Below, piece by piece: positions 20,319-30,700 of a stretch of DNA of 64,000 nucleotides. The notes beneath the pieces were generated by a model. That model had not been told where the DNA came from and did not search any database. It saw only the letters and a list, made by a program, of their open reading frames with translations. The stretch's first letter is position 1; every line of letters begins with the position of its first letter. The stretch is from Lineus longissimus (taxonomy: Eukaryota > Nemertea > Pilidiophora > Heteronemertea > Lineidae): NCBI RefSeq assembly GCF_910592395.1, contig NC_088316.1:4218001-4282000 (forward strand), read 5' to 3'. The position numbers and the translations under genes were made by a program.

Positions 20319-20667
20319 GCAGTGGAACCTCCCTTAGCGGACACCTCTCTATTAGGGACACCCTCACTCAGGGATCAAAGTTCAGCCCTATTTGGTATTG
20401 GTAGCACATGCAACCTCAATTTTTCCTGTGTGACCAAAGTATTCAATGTCTTCATACATTTGTAGTTTTGGGTGTGGCCTGATTTTTGGACTGTGCTCCT
20501 AAAATCGTTCTTTTCTGAAAGTGAATTTTGATTCCTCTCTCTGAAAAGGACATCATTCCAAATAAGCCATTTTGATAGAGTTTGACCTCTGTAATAAGGA
20601 CATCTCTAAACCAGGGACAGCAATTTGCCAGTCCAAAGGTGTCCTTAACAGAGAGGTTCTACCATAA
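20319..20667. mobile_element. pogo/Tigger-like MITE (family A), long or nested copy
   Basis: The left end is GCAGTGGAACCTCCCTTAGC and the right end CAGAGAGGTTCTACCATA. The 349-bp length is about twice that of other copies. The middle (about 20415-20550) has no family A text, so this is either a longer parental version or a copy with an insertion. Confidence 0.7.
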
Positions 20668-22375
20668 TTACAAAAGGAATTTCCTCAAACGCTGGCGATA
20701 CAGTTTATACTCTTGACAGAGTATGACACCAATGGCAACCCTACGTAGTTATACTCAGTAACAGCATCAGCGACGGTGGGCGTAAAACGCAGATCGTAAT
20801 CACGACAGAAGGCACAACTCTGATTGGTATAACGAGACTCCAGAGGGAAATCTTTGCCAGGCGCTGTCCGTATGTATTGCGTTCATCACCCGCGTGGAAT
20901 CACGGCCGTGATTATCGACGCTAGATGCTCGGGTGGAAAAACTGGCAGGGTGGAAATTGGATTTGTACCAATATGCATCTTGTGTGGATGCTGGGTGATT
21001 CTACAGGTGATGGGGACACAGTGATGGATGACAATCCACCCATTGTTGGATATATATATCCGGGCACAACAAAACCAGGCACATATCGCTCTAGGCTTGG
21101 CAGGTCGAGATGGACTGGTTGTTCATTTTATGTTGTCTGCCTTTTTGAAATCTGAGTGCATCAGTTTCTTCCATTATCTCCTGCTGTCATTTAGGTTCAT
21201 CTTCTATGAGGCATGTGCCTGGTTTTGCTGTGATGGGTCACAAATCATCAATAGCTTTTTTGGCATTTTTGCAATTAGTTACATGTACCCTGTTAGAACT
21301 GGCTGATGTTAGGCATAATACATCAAGATACTTCATATTTTGCTTGTCCAAGTGTTTTGCGGGCCACTGCGTTTGGGCACCACTCAGGCTGATTTGCCTC
21401 ATGATTACGTCTTTAGCTGAGGAAAAGTTAGCCTTTTTTATCAGGCCTTTTTAAAAAAATTTATCTTTGACACGCCATGACGACAAGACACAGGTACTAG
21501 GTGCAAGAAATCTTAATTTTATGTCTCATTCAAAGAATGTGACAACAAAAGTAAAGGGCATGCCCAAGGCCACAAACATTGTACTGTACAAAGGAGTTTG
21601 AGCAACCAATGGTTGGATTATTTGTTTAACACCTTGAACACTAGACCACACTTCTACATATCTGGAAGAATTGACCAAAATGGGCAAACTGCAATCTCGC
21701 ATCAAATTCTCTCAATCAGCTTTTCGTAACAGTGTCCCCAACCAAACAGTAATGAGTTGAGATGTGGTCCCAGATTAGGTTATATATCTTCAGTAGACAT
21801 GACTCACACAGTCTTACACGTCTTAGGACATCCAAGGACAAGGCGAGACTGCTATCAGATTGCTGGGCACGTCCTCTTATCAATGATAGGGAAATTGCCA
21901 AATTTCTTTTGTTGGAGGTTTGGGGAAAACGACCAATCTGTGGTTCATTTCATGACAAAATGGCACTGCTCACAAATAAGCTTAAACTGTCCAGGAAAAT
22001 TGTCAGAGTGTCATATTGAATAATTTGTTCCTCGACATACTTTGTCTGGTTCTCGCAAATTTAAGTATTTTTAGGTACATCGGACTTTCAGATGAAATTT
22101 TTTTTATCAACTGCAGCATTTTCTGTGTGAAGTCATAAAAAATCTGAGCTCGATTTCGAAACAGACTATAGTCTAGTAGTTCTTGTGGAGTGAAACATCT
22201 CTGGGTTTGATGCCTATCCATAACATAGTCAACCTTGGGCAATTCACGTTTGTACCTGCATTGTCATTTTCTTCAAATCAGGAGTAAAGCCAAGAATACA
22301 GGAGGTACAGATTTCATTCAAGGCTAGAAAACATTACTCGCAGTACCAAAAATACTGCAGTTTCACGTCCAATAA

Positions 22376-22463
22376 TCTTCTGATCACATGACAGGTCAAG
22401 TGTTGCGTGACCTCATGGGCACTTGTGGCATCACGCAACAATGGATTTGTCATGTGATCGGAA
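22376..22463. mobile_element. Compact palindromic element (~88 bp)
   Basis: The left arm GATCACATGACAGGTCAAGT-GTTGCGTGA pairs with the right arm TCACGCAACAATGGATTTGT-CATGTGATC. Two blocks of 12 and about 10 bp pair perfectly, around an 18-bp loop. The flanks TTCT and GGAA extend the symmetry. It probably is a tiny foldback MITE. Confidence 0.65.
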
Positions 22464-22730
22464 GTTCGCTAAATCTAAAAAAAACGACGCTGTTTTCGGG
22501 CCTTGAACAAAAGTGTCAAGTCCCGTTTAGCTATGAATTGGTGGGCGGCCATGTTATCACTATCAGTGAGATTAGACTGGCCATCAGGATGCTGGTCACA
22601 GACTGCAATGGTCTTCACACAATAGGAGGGAAATGACCAAATTTCTTTGAGAGGTGCTGGGGGAGAAATAACTAATATCATGTTTAACAGTTCTGTTCAT
22701 TGTTCCGAAAAGAGTATACATGGTATAGAA

Positions 22731-22890
22731 GTACAGTAAAACCTCTCTATTGGGGACTACGTTGGGACTGACAAGTGCTGTCCTTAATAGGGAGATGTCC
22801 TGATTGGAGAGGTCAAATTGAATGGAAACAACCAATTTTGGACCAAAACTAGGGTTCCCTAATAGAGAGGTGTCTGTTAAGGGAGGTTTC
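22731..22890. mobile_element. pogo/Tigger-like MITE (family A)
   Basis: The left end is GTACAGTAAAACCTCTCTAT and the right end TGTCTGTTAAGGGAGGTTTC. The interior TCAAATTGAATGGAAACAAC and TAATAGAGAGGTGTCTGTTA is shared with other copies. The right terminus lacks the final CACTGTA. Confidence 0.75.
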
Positions 22891-23198
22891 CAATGGAAAT
22901 ATATTGGTTATCCCGTTAATCACCACATAGGAGATGCCAAATGTGGGCACAAAAACCAGAGAAAATATGGCATTCTGCAGGGATGTAACAGAATTCTTAG
23001 TAAAATGGAGTCTTTCGAACTGCCATTTCTTGCATAAGGAATATGTCCCCAAAATGCTCATTTTTAGCCCAATTACGAAAATTCAAAGTTCTACAGATGG
23101 CTGTATCAAAGATCTTTTCATTTCTGCTGTCAAATAAAACCTTTTTAAGCGGAAAAAAAGTTGCATCCCTACATTTCGAACTATTTTAGAAAACGTAC

Positions 23199-23416
23199 CT
23201 GCTAGAAATGCGAGGCATGCAGCCATGATGACCACAATTATAACTAAGACAAGTACGGCAATCTTCCAGCTACATTTCTTTTTGATTTGCTTCTTTACTC
23301 GGTAACTCGCATTGCTCAGCTTTGAGTAATTCCTGAAGTCGTTCTGCACGGGGCTGTACGACGGTACAGGCACGCTTGCGTTTGGAATGGACGGATGTAC
23401 GGGTGGTAGGTGGTGT
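23199..23416 (-). CDS. Ten-m: Teneurin exon: transmembrane segment and flanks
   Basis: This 218-bp exon has acceptor TCTTTCAG and donor GCAG|GTACGT. It takes one base to finish an Arg codon, then reads H-H-L-P-P-V-H-P, a proline-rich end of the cytoplasmic tail. After V-P-S-Y-S-P-V-Q-N-D-F and Y-S-K-L-S-N-A-S-Y come the basic membrane anchor V-K-K-Q-I-K-K-K-C-S-W-K and about 22 hydrophobic residues (I-A-V-L-V-L-V-I-I-V-V ... C-L-A-F-L-A-G). Basic residues before the helix and none after predict N-in topology, as in all teneurins. K-K-C-S-W-K corresponds to the vertebrate K-Y-C-S-W-K-C. There is no signal peptide, as expected for type II topology. Confidence 0.94.
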
Positions 23417-23921
23417 CTGAAAGAAGAGAATACAAGACGTCAGTCTTTTATCTAGCAGCTGCAGTGACACACACTACCGAGAGTGGCCAAGAAGAATTCC
23501 TGCATCAGCTCACAAACCGCAGTATGAGTGTATCAAGCCACCACTTTAAACTGACTACAAATGTAGCTACTCCCAACATTGCTTAACTTTGGTGATGGGA
23601 ACCTGCATAACCTGAAGAACCTTCCATAACCTGGCTAGTTTGGGGATGGGGGTGGGGTGATATTATGAGGTACAATGTGAGGTCGTCCTCAAGCTGCACA
23701 ATTCCGATTTCTGTTCACAGCTCTAAATGACTAAGTACAGTAGAACCTCTCTATTAAGGACACCCTTATGTCAGAAAATACTGGCCTTAATTGGGAGGTG
23801 TCCAGACTACAGAGGTAGAATTCAATGGAAATAGCAATTTTGAGATGGTGTCCTTCATAGAGAGTGTCCGCTTAGGGAGGTTCTACTGTATTATATTGGC
23901 TGAAGTTGGGCGTCCGCTTAC
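23417..23921 (-). other. Teneurin intron (505 bp) with a MITE beside the donor
   Basis: Donor ATAG|GTAAGC at 23921 and acceptor TCTTTCAG at 23417. Family A MITE 23736-23890 takes up a third of it; the remainder is unremarkable. Confidence 0.85.
23736..23890. mobile_element. pogo/Tigger-like MITE (family A), complete copy beside an exon
   Basis: It has TACAGTAGAACCTCTCTATT at the left and GCTTAGGGAGGTTCTACTGTA (last 20 shown in part) at the right, both with TA. It is 155 bp long. Its right edge is 31 bp from the 5' splice site of the cytoplasmic exon (23922), so it lies immediately downstream of the donor in the transcript. Confidence 0.85.
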
Positions 23922-24111
23922 CTATCATGAGTATTATTATTGTGCTGAGTGTTGAGCGAGTTGAGGCTTTCGTAGTCAGGCATTCGTCCATCCATCATCT
24001 TTGTGGGTGTGCCCCGATGCGGGCTCCCTGGGTCATTTATTGCTCTGGGTGGAAGACTGTTATTACTTTTGGGAGGAACCGTCCGTGGAAAGTTGGACTG
24101 ATGCATCGGCA
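23922..24111 (-). CDS. Ten-m: Teneurin exon: cytoplasmic tail, Pro/Asn-rich
   Basis: This 190-bp exon has acceptor TCGTTTTAG and donor ATAG|GTAAGC. The reading frame requires one base from an upstream exon (N|TG) and gives two bases of an Arg codon to the TM exon. Content: P-M-H-Q-S-N-F-P-R-T-V-P-P-K, S-L-P-P-R-A, G-S-P-H-R-G-T-P-T-K, then M-D-G-R-M-P-D-Y and an Asn/His-rich end (H-N-N-N-T-H-D). There are no hydrophobic segments. The low-complexity, proline-bearing composition and position directly before the TM exon fit the teneurin intracellular domain, which binds SH3 adaptors in other animals. An in-frame Met (third codon) could start an isoform, but an upstream exon is more likely because a good acceptor precedes it. 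Confidence 0.82.
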
Positions 24112-24280
24112 CTAAAACGACAAAAGGAACAAATCGTAAGTTTGGTGACATAACATTTTGAAACACAACTTCTTAACTGAACTCTGACCCTGAGTCTCAT
24201 GTGTCAAGAACTTCACTGGAAAATTATAAAACTAGATTTTTAGATAAGAGCCAACATCAACACTTTTGGTGGAGCTCAAA

Positions 24281-24500
24281 ACAAGAGGCCCATGTACCCA
24301 GGGCTCAGCTGCAAAGATAGAAAGACGCATTAATAATCAGTTTGGTTCAAGCAACACGACCTGCAGGTCATAGGGACAACATCACCTCCTCTTGACCTGA
24401 CATTAACTGGCCCCGATCTTTCCTGCTTGCTATTTCTGGCCCGCCAGAACATCTGCCCAATCATAACATTTTCCATAAGGTAAGCTTCATATACCTGTTC
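24281..24500 (+). mobile_element. AAGAGGCCC-family element, diverged 5' end
   Basis: ACAAGAGGCCCATGTACCCA then GGGCTCAGCTG matches the left end of the two large elements at 36301 and 49301 (ACAAGAGGCCCAAGGGCCTG, GCGCTCAGCTGA). The interior AGGTCATAGGGACAACATC is not shared with them. No matching right end (GTCAGCTGAGCT) is nearby, so the right border is approximate. Confidence 0.55.
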
Positions 24501-24571
24501 CTTTACTTACATATTATGAGATAACTGATCAGTAGCAACTTTTTGTAGATGGGTTCATGTTTGCGCCATTT

Positions 24572-24725
24572 TACAGTGGAACCTCCCTCATAGTGGACAC
24601 CTCTTTATAAGGTATAACTTCACAATTAAGAACACTTCTTTTTGTCCCAAATTGGTAATTTCCATTGGAATTGGCCTCAGTAATCAGGACAGTCCCATAG
24701 TTGTCCTTAAAAGAGGTTCCACTAT
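24572..24725. mobile_element. pogo/Tigger-like MITE (family A)
   Basis: The left end is TACAGTGGAACCTCCCTCAT and the right end AAAAGAGGTTCCACTATA, inverted with TA borders. The interior TTGGTAATTTCCATTGGAAT is shared in part with the other copies. It is the rightmost family A copy in the window. Confidence 0.8.
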
Positions 24726-25369
24726 ATTTTCATGATTTGAGAGGCAAATTCGAACTTGAAACGCACAGAAATTTAAACAGCAAATGCAGAATTCTGCTTC
24801 TTCCAGTTTGAAATGAGCAAATTTGCCACGAATAATTTGTTGCGATTCCAGGTTCAGATCAACTTTATGATGTCAAGGTCTTTTTCCATGTTGCTATGGC
24901 TTCTTTTGCAAGTCACAGCGACTAAAATCACTTGTCTGCATGGCGCTTTACATTTACAAACATTTCTGACAATCGCGAGGCTGACACTCAAAGGCGTAAT
25001 TTGATCAAAAACTAAGTGGCAATACTGCACAAACATCAATTCTAATCAGATTTTCTCAAATCGGTTACGAAACAAAACTCAGCAAAAAGATCCGTGACCT
25101 TTGCCAACGATCCGCGCTCATCAATACCGCAAAAATGCTATAGCAAATGTGGCATCCTTAAAGGCGGAATTAAGATTAGTGTAAATTGAACCCCATAAAT
25201 CCCTTTTGAAAAAGTATAAAATTACCGCTAATGATTTTAATCTGCCCTCGAGATGATTTTTTGTACTGAAACTCAGTAATATGGATTGACTAGTTGCGCT
25301 TTCAGCAGGCGGGAAAATGCACTTTACGGCTATAAAGATTTCTGGAGATTACTTTCTGGACTTGGGGAT

Positions 25370-25640
25370 GACTTCAAGGCCTTCGCCGTTCGTTAAAATT
25401 TTGGTGTGTTTGAATTTCTAAAAAAAATTATACTGTCAGGATTCCAAGGCAGTGAGTGTTTGTTTTTGTGGCTTAAAGGTCTACGCCGTGCGTTAGAAAA
25501 TTTAAATTGTATTAAATTGAATTTAAAATGTCCCATTGCGTAAATACATACTAAACATAAATTTCAGCATTGCCTTTCTGGTGACAGATATACAGAATAC
25601 CAAATTTCAACAAATTTGTATTCATAATAACTGCACTACG
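25370..25640 (+). repeat. Dispersed repeat family R (copy 1)
   Basis: It contains GGTCTACGCCGTGCGTTAGA, then AAATTTCAGCATTGCC and GACAGATATACAGA. The same succession with changes occurs at 33598-33730 and 58750-58910. A second GGCCTTCGCCGTTCGTTAAA start lies at about 25378. The class is unknown. Confidence 0.6.
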
Positions 25641-27199
25641 GCATTGTGTATAAGTGGATTTCTATTTAACTGGACCACAAGTAATATGAACAGTGTACCC
25701 CTTTAAAGGAAGTATATATTCAAAAAACGCCTAAAAACTCAGCTTTTTATAAAATGTTCTAGTAATGTCTAGTCAACTTTTTTATCAAAAATGTCAAAAA
25801 ATTGTCTTTTATAATGTACTAAAATCTACTTCTTCTATTTCTGTCACACTTATTTTGATGTCTTTATATATATATTATCTTTTGTAAAGTGCTTAGGAAA
25901 TGATTTTATTCGTTATTGTAGCACTCTAATTTAATAACTATTATTATTGTTATTATATATATACACTCTTAGAAAAAAGGATTTTTGAGTTTCTGAAAAA
26001 CCTAAAATGATTTTTTGGCCAACACAAAAATACTTGTGAGGTTTTTAAGTGAAGTGAAAAACGCCTTTAAAAAATTACAAATACAAAAATTTCCACTCCT
26101 CTTTATCATTCCCCCACTATCATATTTGATTTCATCAGCTAGGGCAGGTTCCCTAATTATGTGGCGACATCATCACTTATCCTAAATAGCCTAATTAATC
26201 AAACGCAAATTCTACACAAGATCGTTAAGCGCCACTACAAGTATTTTAATGGAGCGCCACTGAACGACTCTCTCCATTTATTGCAAATTTATCATTTTCG
26301 CGCTGTCTCTTACATGAAATTTACGACCTCGTATTATAGTACCGCAGTCTATAGCTTAAATTACACAAATCTTAAACGAGCATAAATCAAGCTAACTGCC
26401 TTTTTTGACACCACAGATAAGCTGGATTAGCTCTTTTTCATAGAACAGATAGAACACAGCATGTAATATTAGGTGGTCTACATCATCATGACAATACTCG
26501 TTCCAAGAAAGTATTGCCCTAAATATGCATTGTTTTTTGGGTTTTCAGTTTTGATTTTAGATCAAATAGCTTAAAAAAGCCATTTGGAAGTAGGAACAAT
26601 GTCGTAGAACAGTGGAAAAATTTTCGTTGTCAATATTGGGATTCTAGGTAACCATAGCAACGACAGGTTATGCTTTTGACTAGATGGGATCACCTTTTCA
26701 TTCGAACTCGAGGAATTCGTGGAGGTTGTAGTTTTATTATGTATGTGCGACTATGAACATTCCATCACACCAAAATTCAATGCATTCTCATTGGTCGTCA
26801 TGGCAACATATTCTCAACACTTATTGGCAGAATCTGTCACTTAGTCCACGATCACCTGTGAGAGACACTGGTACGTGCTGAGGACGATTTCCCTGAACGC
26901 ATCCGATGAAAATAATTCATAATTCGAATAGGCCTTGTTCTGTTGTGAAGATAAAAGTAAGACCTGTTGATATCGGGTTGTCCTGGGGACAGGAGCAGGT
27001 GTTTCAGATAACGGAGAATAGAGCTTGTTATTGTGGATAACATGACAAGAGACCACAAGGCTTTGTCAGACTACAGTCTGTGTCAGAAGTAATGTATCTA
27101 CCTCATTGGTACGACCCTACCCGGTACTGGTAGTTTATGTCAGATCTTGTGATATAAAGAGATAAGAGGAGAAGGTGATGCAAAACCTTGCTAGTCAAG

Positions 27200-27745
27200 A
27201 TGAGTTTTTGGGTTGAGACATCTTACTTGTAAACATACAAGGCCATACCTATAATGGGTTAAGACATCTTGCTTGTAATGGACAAGGCCATACCTATAAT
27301 GGGTAAAGACATCTTGCTTGTAATGGACAAGGCCATACCTATAATAGGTTAAGACATCTTGCTTGTAATGGACAAGGCCATACCTATAATGGGTTAAGAC
27401 ATCTTGCTTGTAATGGACAAGGCCACACCAATAATGGTTTAAGACATCTTGTATGTAATGGACAAGGCCATACCTATAATGGGTTAAGACATCTTGCTTG
27501 TAATGGACAAGACCATACCTATAATGGGTTAGGACATCTTGCTTGTAATGAACAAGACCATACCTATAATGGGTTAAGACATCTTGCTTGTAATGGACAA
27601 GGCCATACCTATAATGGGTTAGGACATCTTGCTTGTAATGAACAAGACCATACCTATAATGGGTTAAGACATCTTGCTTGTAATGGACAAGGCCATACCT
27701 ATAATCGGTTAAGACATCTTGCTTGTAATGAACAAGACCATACCC
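27200..27745. repeat. 45-bp minisatellite, about 12 units
   Basis: The unit is GGGTTAAGACATCTTGCTTG followed by TAATGGACAAGGCCATACCTATAAT. Variants TAATGAACAAGACC and GGTTAGGACATC alternate in the right half, which suggests higher-order duplication of two-unit blocks (about 27510-27740). Confidence 0.92.
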
Positions 27746-28677
27746 ATCACCTCCACATGTATACTGACGTTATAAGACCGCTTAACATTCATTCCCGACC
27801 ACTATCTCTCATTAAGACAACTGCCCAAGACAATAAATGTATCCTCCGAGTAATTCCTAGAGACGTAGTCCGGCAGTAACAGTGATAGTCGGTATGCTAA
27901 TACGTGGTACGCGCTATGTTCTTTTTGTTCTCTTTAGTCAACTACCAGCGGTCGTTTAGATGACTCCGATGTCATTAAACAACTCCAGTGTAATAAATGC
28001 ATGATAAAATATGGCGCTCTCGCTCGAAGGAAGAAGAGATAATGGTAAATTATTACCAAGAAATCAGGAAAAATCTCAAAAAGGTGTAAAAGTGCAAAAG
28101 AATTATGATTTAGAATATCACGTCTTCCTATCTTAGGTGCGGCATTCGGGCTTCCGTGATTTCGACAACAAATCAAGGCGTAATTAAGGCGCTGTGCAAA
28201 CAAGCAATTTTTGTCACTGTGATGTGTGACTGTAATCTTGGCTATATGTGACAAAAGATCTCTTGTCTACGAGAAAAACTCGTAATCGCTTTGTTTTATA
28301 ATAATCACAGGTCAGTGTAATCACGGATTCTTGTTGCAGGCAGCTGCAATACTGCCAACGAGCAATTTTGGTTGCATGCAACATGATCACAGGTCGCAGT
28401 GATATTCGTCTTTTGTTTGTGGGGCACTTTCGGTCGTCTTATCTTTTACAGAGAAGTTGTACCTGACCAAAGAAAATTGTTCATGCATATTAGGCCTGAG
28501 GCCTTTATCAACTTATGAAAGTGCCCCAGTGGAGGGGCAATATGAGATGAAATTGCAAAATTCTTTGGAAAGTTTTATATAACATTCCTGTTTGATTATA
28601 AATTTCAAGCCAACGCAATTAACATCGCTTCTGAGTAATAACGTCAGACGCAGCCACGCTTTGCTGGTATATACCAC

Positions 28678-28983
28678 TCAACTCCCCTCTGCAGCATCTC
28701 TTAGCTCCTTAAGAATGCAGACAATTAATAAGGCAATAATCGGAATGCTTGCCGCTAACATTTTGTGATGATTGATGGCGAAGATTTGGGAGTTGGGAGT
28801 AATAACCACGTATGAAATCATGGCGTTCACGAAGGAGGTTAGGGCCGATAAACTCAGGCAGAATATTAATGCCGCGGAATTGCCGCCATTGTATAGTACA
28901 TTTGGGCGATCGCTGGATGCAACAAATTCAATTTCCATAAAATTGCCATTTGGTTGACGGGGTGACTTCACTTGAATGGGCAT
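28678..28983 (-). CDS. Uncharacterised 101-codon ORF, two predicted TM segments
   Basis: I do not recognise the family. The ORF runs ATG (28983) to TGA (28678). Its N-terminal third is polar (M-P-I-Q-V-K-S-P-R-Q-P-N-G-N-F). A first hydrophobic segment follows at about residues 36-62 (A-A-L-I-F-C-L-S-L-S-A-L ... I-S-Y-V-V-I) and a second at about 73-91 (M-L-A-A-S-I-P-I-I-A-L-L-I-V-C-I-L), with a short charged end. Codons such as CTG, GCC, ACC, TCC, TTC, GTG, AAC in a row look coding, as in the teneurin exons. A possible acceptor (AACACAG) lies just before the ATG, so it may be a last exon rather than a complete gene. It is nested in the presumed teneurin intron, same strand, and ends in a stop, so it is not a teneurin exon. 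Confidence 0.35.
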   Translation of the reverse strand: MPIQVKSPRQPNGNFMEIEFVASSDRPNVLYNGGNSAALIFCLSLSALTSFVNAMISYVVITPNSQIFAINHHKMLAASIPIIALLIVCILKELRDAAEGS

Positions 28984-29712
28984 TTTGCGCTGTGTTTTTC
29001 AAAAAGAGGAACTGATGATGTCAAGAACGAGAATCAGTGACATCAAAAGAACGAGTGCAAGGGTAGAGATTGCATCACTAGGCCATAAAGAACGCCAACT
29101 AAAGATGCAGCGATACACATCAGATAGAGTGGGCACCTTAACAAAGGAGCAGAATCAGGCAGGTAAAAAGTCTTCAATCTGCGGGAGACAGATTTAACCA
29201 AAACGCAACAAATACTTCAAACCTAAGCAGGACTTGGGGCAATTCCTCAAGGCTTGACGACAGAGAAAAATCCAATTTTGAGGTCTGATAAAGTTCCGAT
29301 CCCATGGCAAAGTAAGTGTTGCATCATGTCTTCGATTACCTTAGACCCGTCATGATCAAGGTATGATGTGACTTACGCCTCGCAGCATAAAATTTGTCAC
29401 TTGGGGCTTTTTCACTATTCCCCCTTTTCTCCCTTTTTTTCTATTTTCTCCATTGGCAACAGGCACCTACCTACTAAGACCACATATGCTTCACCCCATC
29501 CCTGATCACAGACTTGATTGACACTGTAACATACTCTAATTTCACCGACCTAAGACTGCTCTTTGTTCATACGAAAATGACACAAAGATCAAGCCAGAAC
29601 ATGACATCACAACCACCAGACAACTTGGTGTCAGTAACCTGTTGAATATTTTGAATTGGCTCAAACAACCCATACGTGATTTTGACCGTCTTTTGAATAC
29701 CAAGAAACAGTC

Positions 29713-29736
29713 TATGTATGTATGTATGTATGTATG
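29713..29736. repeat. ATGT microsatellite
   Basis: Five to six ATGT units are followed by ATGATGG. This is simple sequence. Confidence 0.9.
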
Positions 29737-29740
29737 ATGG

Positions 29741-29938
29741 ACATGGTAAAGACGGGAAAGCAATAAGCCAGGTTAATAACGAGTAGGAAATACTTGCTGG
29801 GAGCACCTGGTCGTAGATTGGTGAATCTAGAGTACATGTTTGTGTGTATATGCAAAAGGACATGGTAACCTGGCGAGCAATAAGCCAGGTTAATCATGAA
29901 AAGGAAATACTTGCCTGGAGCACCTGTGACCATCTGAT
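29741..29938. repeat. Direct duplication, ~115-bp unit
   Basis: GCAATAAGCCAGGTTAAT, GGAAATACTTGC and GGAGCACCTG occur twice in the same order (around 29760-29808 and 29878-29926), each preceded by GGACATGGTAA. The spacer between them is unrelated. Confidence 0.8.
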
Positions 29939-30030
29939 TATTACTGTGTGCCACCTGAGACTTGACAACTAGCAGGGAAGGCTTTGAGGTTCTCCACCCA
30001 ACGATTATGAAGACTGACCATATAGAGGTT

Positions 30031-30102
30031 GGGCTGTTGAAGTGGCGCAGTGGAAACGCCAGCCCCTGTCACCTCTGTGGTCAAGGGTTTGATTTCTTGT
30101 GT
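30031..30102 (+). repeat. SINE head (family of 1061 and 47626)
   Basis: GTGGCGCAGTGGAAACGCCA, then CTGTCACCTCTGTGGTCAAG and GGGTTTGATTTC follow the head of the copy at 1061. The body is missing. Confidence 0.6.
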
Positions 30103-30643
30103 TACTTTTAGCAAACATCATTGACTTGTAAACATCTTTTCTTGAATCTGGAGATGAGAATATCCAGCCAGGTCTCTTGAAACTCCGATATTAGAGCATT
30201 GAGTGCTGAATGGCCTAGATGATCACATGATGTTCGCACTGCGCCAAAGACATGCATCTTTGCCGATTCTCGGACACCGAGCAAGGTTCGGATATTTCTG
30301 GATGACATTTGCATCCAGAGAGTGGCGACTGCCCATGACCAATTGTCACATTTGCCAGGTCCTGCCACCTGAGAGACAATCGGGTACCAAACCTATGGTT
30401 AAGAGTCCTTGTGCCTTGGAGAAAGTCAGCAATACATTTGACAGAAACACTCGAGACAGAAACAAGCACTCGGGCTGGAAAACAATACGGAATTTATGTG
30501 CAAGAATGAATTAACGATGACACGTTATATCCACGATGCTAGAAGGGACAGGTTCGGGTGTCTTCGAAAAACGTAATTGAATCATCACTTTTAACATAGC
30601 TAGAAGTGACAAATATCGAATAAGATTTTTTGTCTTTGGAGAT

Positions 30644-30700
30644 TGATGGTGTAGTGGTTAGAGTCTTGGGTTATAACCTGAAGCTCATGGTTTGATTCCT
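30644..30700 (+). repeat. tRNA-like SINE head
   Basis: GGTGTAGTGGTTAGAGTCTT gives an A-box-like motif, and ATGGTTTGATTCC about 25 bp later a B-box. It differs from the GCGGAAAC family. No tail was recognised. Confidence 0.5.

Larger units (their letters stand above)
18947..23198 (-). other. Teneurin intron (4.25 kb) between TM exon and stalk
   Basis: Donor GCAG|GTACGT is at the right and acceptor CTTTTTGCAG at the left. It contains a family B MITE end (19771-19815), a tRNA-like sequence (19969-20037), family A MITEs (20319-20667, 22731-22890) and a compact hairpin (22376-22463). Elsewhere (20680-22370) no gene, conserved motif or repeat family was recognised; ORFs of 60-90 codons there look random. 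Confidence 0.8.
1..24111 (-). other. Ten-m: Teneurin gene, partial (12 exons recognised)
   Basis: This span holds the recognisable part of a teneurin, a single-pass type II membrane protein (N-terminus inside) that acts as a homophilic and heterophilic receptor, for example with latrophilins, in neural wiring. Twelve minus-strand exons were delimited by eye: 23922-24111, 23199-23416, 18687-18946, 17111-17243, 11666-11770, 10243-10437, 9797-10012, 9231-9413, 2829-2975, 2368-2575, 690-809 and 1-208. Every internal junction has a GT donor and AG acceptor, and the phases agree (2,1,0,1,1,1,1,1,1,2,2). The total is about 2,183 coding bases. Domain order is cytoplasmic tail, TM, stalk, eight EGF repeats, DPDCC Cys-rich module and transthyretin-like domain. 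The start codon and the large beta-propeller/YD part are not in the recognised exons. Paralogue assignment is not possible from this segment. Confidence 0.96.
24112..28677 (-). other. Probable 5' intron of the teneurin gene, left part
   Basis: This holds a diverged AAGAGGCCC-family repeat (24281), a family A MITE (24572-24725), a family R repeat (25370-25640), and a 45-bp minisatellite (27200-27745). Otherwise (25700-27190 and 27750-28670) it is AT-rich and free of recognisable genes. A fragment TGTAAAGTGCTTAGGAAATG with a following TAATAACTATTATTATTG tail (25885-25955) resembles the 3' end of a retroelement. Confidence 0.6.
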
